A DNA stretch of 64,000 nucleotides from JAJRRH01 sp047638815 (GTDB lineage: Bacteria; Bacteroidota; Bacteroidia; Flavobacteriales_D; JABDKJ01). The translations under genes and the position numbers were made by a program. Each line of letters starts with the position of its first letter. The first letter of the stretch is position 1. The notes under the pieces are model-generated. The model made no database searches and was not told where the DNA came from. It saw only the letters and a program-made list of their open reading frames with translations. Below, piece by piece: positions 60,759-64,000 of this stretch. The stretch is taken from contig JBLIMR010000002.1 in assembly GCA_047638815.1 (NCBI GenBank), forward strand, positions 182,342-246,341. The letters are read 5' to 3'.

Positions 60759-61685
60759 ATGTTAAGAGCAGAAAACATAACGAAATTTTATCAAAATCAC
60801 AAAGCTGTTAATGGTGTGAGCATTGAGGTTCCTGAGCAAAGTATATTCGGATTGCTTGGCCCAAATGGGGCTGGAAAAACAACTTTAATACGAATCATCA
60901 ATCAAATTATCACTCAAGATAGTGGTAACATCTATCTTGATGATAGAATCCTTGAGCCTAAAGATGTTGAAGCCATAGGATATTTGCCTGAAGAGAGAGG
61001 GTTGTATAAGAAAATGCGTGTTGGAGAGCAAGCAATCTACTTGGCCCAATTGAAAGGAATGCCGAAATATGAGGCGAAAAAAAAATTAATCTCCTGGATG
61101 GAGAAATTTGAGATCGAATCTTGGTGGAGTAAAAAAGTTGAAGACCTTTCAAAGGGTATGGCGCAGAAAATTCAGTTTATTACGACAGTAATTCATGAGC
61201 CCAAACTATTAATCCTCGATGAACCTTTTAGTGGATTTGATCCTATCAATGCCAACCTCATAAAAAATGAGATTTTGGAACTGAGAGATAAGGGAAGCAC
61301 AATCATGTTATCAACTCATAATATGAAATCTGTAGAGGAAATTTGTGATAACATCTCTTTAATTAACAAGGGCGAGGTAATTCTTTCTGGTTCTGTCAAG
61401 AATGTAAAAAACGAACACAAGCAAAACATTTTTGAAATCCAATTTAAAGGTGCGGTGATGGGATTTGCAAATTCTCTTTGGACAGGTTTTGAATTATTAG
61501 ATCATACCACGGACGAAGATAAAATCACTACCGCAAGAGTTAAAATGCTCAACAACAACACATTAAATGATCTTCTTAGAGTTGTGTTGGATGGAGTTAA
61601 AGTGGTCAGTGTAAAAGAAATTATCCCTAGTATGGATGATCTTTTCATCAATTTGGTTAACGAAAAAAACTTGGTTCATGAATAA
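60759..61685 (+). CDS. ABC transporter ATP-binding protein (NatA-like)
   Basis: The 308-residue ATPase has Walker A GPNGAGKTT (34-42), the signature DLSKGMAQK, Walker B LLILDEPFSGFDP, and a C-terminal extension of about 85 residues typical of drug/Na+ exporters of the NatA type. It overlaps the permease start by 8 bp (shared ATGAATAA), so the pair is translationally coupled. The substrate is unknown. Confidence 0.93.
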   Translation: MLRAENITKFYQNHKAVNGVSIEVPEQSIFGLLGPNGAGKTTLIRIINQIITQDSGNIYLDDRILEPKDVEAIGYLPEERGLYKKMRVGEQAIYLAQLKGMPKYEAKKKLISWMEKFEIESWWSKKVEDLSKGMAQKIQFITTVIHEPKLLILDEPFSGFDPINANLIKNEILELRDKGSTIMLSTHNMKSVEEICDNISLINKGEVILSGSVKNVKNEHKQNIFEIQFKGAVMGFANSLWTGFELLDHTTDEDKITTARVKMLNNNTLNDLLRVVLDGVKVVSVKEIIPSMDDLFINLVNEKNLVHE

Positions 61686-63024
61686 GATCGGTATTATAAT
61701 AAAGAGAGAATTTCTTACTCGTGTAAAAAAGAAATCATTCATAGTAATGACCTTTCTTGGCCCACTTTTGTTCATTGGGTTTATGGCAGCTGCTTTCTAT
61801 ATTTCTCAATCAGACACGAAGATTTATAATGTCCTCATGACGGACACGGAAGGATTGATGGGGAAGGTGCTAATGGAGAAAGAGTTTAAAGATGGAAAGT
61901 ATGTAAAATACCATTTCCAATCTAGTGCAATGAGTAATGAGCAATTCAAGAATAGTGAGTACGACTTACTCTTGGATTTAAATCCTAAAATACTGGAAGT
62001 TGGGGCAGTCGATCTTTATTATAAATCGTATCCTGGACTGCGGGTTCAGGGAAAAATCGAAAATCAAGTTACAAGAAATTTTCAAAAGCTCAATTTGTTG
62101 AAACATAACGTTTCGATTGAGCTCTACGAACTTCTTAAAACTAAGATCAATATTAAGCCAGTAGACATCGAAAGAATTGATGATGCCTCTCCTGTGCCTA
62201 CGGAGTTAGGATTTTTAGTAGGGTTAGTACTTTCAATAATGATATTCATGTTCATCATGCTATATGGTCAACAAATAATGAGAGGAGTTTTGGAGGAGAA
62301 AACAAGTAGAATTGTTGAGGTCATTGTCTCATCTGTCAAACCTTTTACCTTAATGATGGGGAAGGTTATAGGTGTTGCTCTTGTTGGTCTGACACAGTTC
62401 TTAATGTGGGTGGCCCTAAGTTCTCTCCTAATGTCATTAGCAACAATGTTTCTACCAGATATTTTTATGGATACAAGCGCATTGATGGAACAGCAAATGA
62501 CTCCAGAGATGCAGGAAATAATGATAAATGAAGTGGGGGATATTGACAGTAAGACTCAGGAAATTTATAGCTTTATTCATAGAGTAAACTTTCCTTTTAT
62601 TATTGGAATGTTCATTTTTTACTTCTTGGGTGGGTATCTTCTTTTTGGTAGTTTATACGCGGCTATTGGTGCGGCTGTAGATGTTGAGACAGATTCTCAA
62701 CAATTTATGGTGCCCATAATTATGCCGTTGATGCTAGGTTATTTCATAGCAGTATTCGGAATGGAAAATCCTGAGAGTTCGGCCATGTATTGGGGCTCAA
62801 TCATTCCATTTACCTCACCTATTGTCATGATGGTTAAGGTTGGTGCCATGGGTATGGGATTTGAGCCTATAGATTGGCCATTAATCCTTACATCAATGGG
62901 TCTTCTTATTGTGGCCTTTGTGTCTGCTGTTTGGGTTGCCGGAAAAATTTATAAAGCAGGAATTTTGTTTCATGGAAAAAAAGTTGGGTATAAGGATCTT
63001 TGGAAATGGCTACGGTACAGCTAG
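61678..63024 (+). CDS. ABC-2 type permease (NatB-like)
   Basis: The protein of 448 residues has an N-terminal helix (about 24-44, FLGPLLFIGFMAAAFYIS), a periplasmic domain, and a C-terminal five- to six-helix ABC-2 membrane domain (LGFLVGLVLSIMIFMFIMLYG, EEKTSRIVEVIVSSVKPFTLMMGKVIGV, YFLGGYLLFGSLYAAIGAAVD). The true start is ATG 61678, eight bases before the ATPase stop codon, although the frame is open further upstream. It works with the ATPase at 60759 as an exporter. Its end overlaps the convergent methyltransferase gene by 4 bp. Confidence 0.9.
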   Translation: MNKIGIIIKREFLTRVKKKSFIVMTFLGPLLFIGFMAAAFYISQSDTKIYNVLMTDTEGLMGKVLMEKEFKDGKYVKYHFQSSAMSNEQFKNSEYDLLLDLNPKILEVGAVDLYYKSYPGLRVQGKIENQVTRNFQKLNLLKHNVSIELYELLKTKINIKPVDIERIDDASPVPTELGFLVGLVLSIMIFMFIMLYGQQIMRGVLEEKTSRIVEVIVSSVKPFTLMMGKVIGVALVGLTQFLMWVALSSLLMSLATMFLPDIFMDTSALMEQQMTPEMQEIMINEVGDIDSKTQEIYSFIHRVNFPFIIGMFIFYFLGGYLLFGSLYAAIGAAVDVETDSQQFMVPIIMPLMLGYFIAVFGMENPESSAMYWGSIIPFTSPIVMMVKVGAMGMGFEPIDWPLILTSMGLLIVAFVSAVWVAGKIYKAGILFHGKKVGYKDLWKWLRYS

Positions 63025-63809
63025 TATCGAAGTAGAAAGTGTTCCTTGCTCATTTCTTCACGAAGGAGAACGATGCCAAAATAGTATAGGTCAATAGTAG
63101 TCTTGGTTCTCTCATGGTTTTTAATTTCTAACCAAGCCTGCTTCATTTCTTTAGACCAATAAATGTCATCGACAACGATAATAGTGTCATTATGTGATTT
63201 TTGAATTATCTGTTCGAAATAATCAATCGTATTAGAATAGGTGTGATTACCATCAATAAAGGCCATGTCAACAGCCTTAAAATCGGTAAGTAACATAGGT
63301 AATCGATCATGAAAATCACCGTGAATGGCTTGAATATTATCTAAGTTTAAGTCAGTAAAAAGAGATTGTGCCCTATTGTAGATCACCTCGGATCCTTCTA
63401 TTGTGTATATCATCGCTTGATCATTAGCAATGGCCATATATGCGGTGCTAATGCCTAGAGAAGTACCCAATTCAACAATTATCTGTGGCCGATAGTGATT
63501 TACTAATCTATACAGTGTTCTACATTGCCTTGGGGAAGAAAGACTGTATTTCGCAATTGTACTAATTTTTTTCTTTTTGCTATTGCCTGCCTTTGATCCA
63601 GCGCCTAAATCCTCTATTTCAAGAAATTCTTTATCATTTCTAAAGAATTTTCGAGCTTCCTCTATTGGAATGAAAACGTTTGTCTTACGGTCCTTCCTAA
63701 GCACCAATTGACACATTTCAAACACAAATGGGGAATGCACCGCATGCCTGGTTTTACTATTAATCCTGAATTTTCCGTAGGATATTATTTGATTCAGTTT
63801 ATCTTTCAC
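63021..63809 (-). CDS. Class I SAM-dependent methyltransferase (O-methyltransferase-like)
   Basis: The 262-residue protein has the SAM-binding motif I PQIIVELGTSLGISTAYMA (near residues 110-128), an acidic motif II region (MIYTIEGSEVIYNRA), HGDFHDRLP, and VDMAFIDGNHTYSNTIDYF, a pattern of O-methyltransferase relatives. The N-terminal 90 residues (RHAVHSPFVFEMC) are shared with Bacteroidota members I recall but are not assigned a function. The substrate is unknown. It stands alone, divergent from the tRNA-Val at the right edge. Confidence 0.85.
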   Translation of the reverse strand: MKDKLNQIISYGKFRINSKTRHAVHSPFVFEMCQLVLRKDRKTNVFIPIEEARKFFRNDKEFLEIEDLGAGSKAGNSKKKKISTIAKYSLSSPRQCRTLYRLVNHYRPQIIVELGTSLGISTAYMAIANDQAMIYTIEGSEVIYNRAQSLFTDLNLDNIQAIHGDFHDRLPMLLTDFKAVDMAFIDGNHTYSNTIDYFEQIIQKSHNDTIIVVDDIYWSKEMKQAWLEIKNHERTKTTIDLYYFGIVLLREEMSKEHFLLRY

Positions 63810-63883
63810 TATAGAAATTAACTATTCAATAAAAGTACAGTTTTTGAGGAAAATTAAAGATTTTTAGAAATACTATAATTTTT

Positions 63884-63913
63884 TTGCTTGCAATAGTATT
63901 TGCTCTATATTTG
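63884..63913 (+). promoter_or_regulatory. Promoter of tRNA-Val
   Basis: TTG (63884-63886, within TTTTTG), a 19-bp spacer and TATATTTG (63906-63913) match the Bacteroidota consensus exactly. The tRNA 5' end is 20 nt beyond the box. Confidence 0.7.
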
Positions 63914-63933
63914 CACTCCCTAAAACGGAATAG

Positions 63934-64000
63934 GGGCGATTAGCTCAGTTGGTTCAGAGCACCTCGTTTACACCGAGGGGGTCGGGGGTTCGAATCCCTC
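63934..64000 (+). tRNA. tRNA-Val (UAC anticodon), partial at right edge
   Basis: The acceptor 5' strand GGGCGAT, D arm GCTC-GAGC, anticodon arm CCTCG-TTTACAC-CGAGG (anticodon TAC) and T arm GGGGG-TTCGAAT-CCCTC are present; the 3' acceptor strand lies beyond base 64000. Confidence 0.93.

Overview
The window is a gene-dense, AT-rich chromosomal segment of a Bacteroidota bacterium, most likely a marine, Cytophagales-like member. Several things point there: a complete sprA gene (outer-membrane translocon of the type IX secretion system, T9SS) in the order ruvA-sprA-gcvH; proteins ending in T9SS sorting domains; DUF4270, DUF2480, DUF6029 and Omp28 family proteins; a LytTR regulator paired with a Reg_prop/YehU-type kinase; and promoters of the Bacteroidota type (TTTG, about 19-20 bp, TAnnTTTG). 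No phage, plasmid, insertion sequence, CRISPR array or rRNA operon is visible. The species cannot be named from the sequence alone.

Layout. 1-8.1 kb: a leftward block panC-panD-flippase-rfaE2-radA, divergent from a rightward block of a short GT5-like protein, a DUF4270 lipoprotein and glmS. 8.2-14.3 kb: an LRR protein, then a leftward SUF iron-sulfur operon sufA-B-C-D-S. 14.4-22 kb: thiL, a helical hypothetical, a small very acidic lipoprotein, a Reg_prop sensor kinase with its LytTR regulator, and a second LytTR regulator. 22-23.2 kb: a gene-poor stretch with an orphan terminator, an 81-residue protein that is almost only a T9SS tail, and three tandem 146-bp repeats that each carry the 3' end of the neighbouring CAU tRNA. 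23.3-28.9 kb: a YihX-like HAD phosphatase, methylmalonyl-CoA epimerase, two envelope proteins, lepA, a DUF59 Fe-S factor and DUF2480. 29.1-33.9 kb: a leftward envelope cluster (beta-barrel, Omp28 lipoprotein, DUF6029, TlpA) and a sirtuin. 34-46.5 kb: ruvA, sprA, gcvH, a VanZ-like protein, three TonB-type proteins and an M28 peptidase. 47-51 kb: rplM-rpsI-rpsB-tsf and pyrH-frr. 51.4-64 kb: a thioredoxin-like protein lacking one catalytic cysteine, a BNR-propeller T9SS cargo, an S4 protein, a decayed GNAT acetyltransferase, a radical SAM/SPASM enzyme, an RND/MMPL permease, rfbA, a polyprenyl synthase, a Nat-type ABC exporter, a methyltransferase and a tRNA-Val cut by the right edge.

How it fits together. 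Most of the window is housekeeping. The accessory signal is envelope biology: the SprA channel and its probable cargo, TonB-type transducers, and a thiol-redox and outer-membrane cluster. I see no clear new multi-gene defence or biosynthetic system. The best leads are small: the CTD-only protein, the tRNA-tail repeat array, the acidic lipoprotein with its own strong promoter, the tandem TonB_C protein without a membrane anchor, a structured rplM leader, and TAnnTTTG boxes so close to start codons that several mRNAs may be leaderless.
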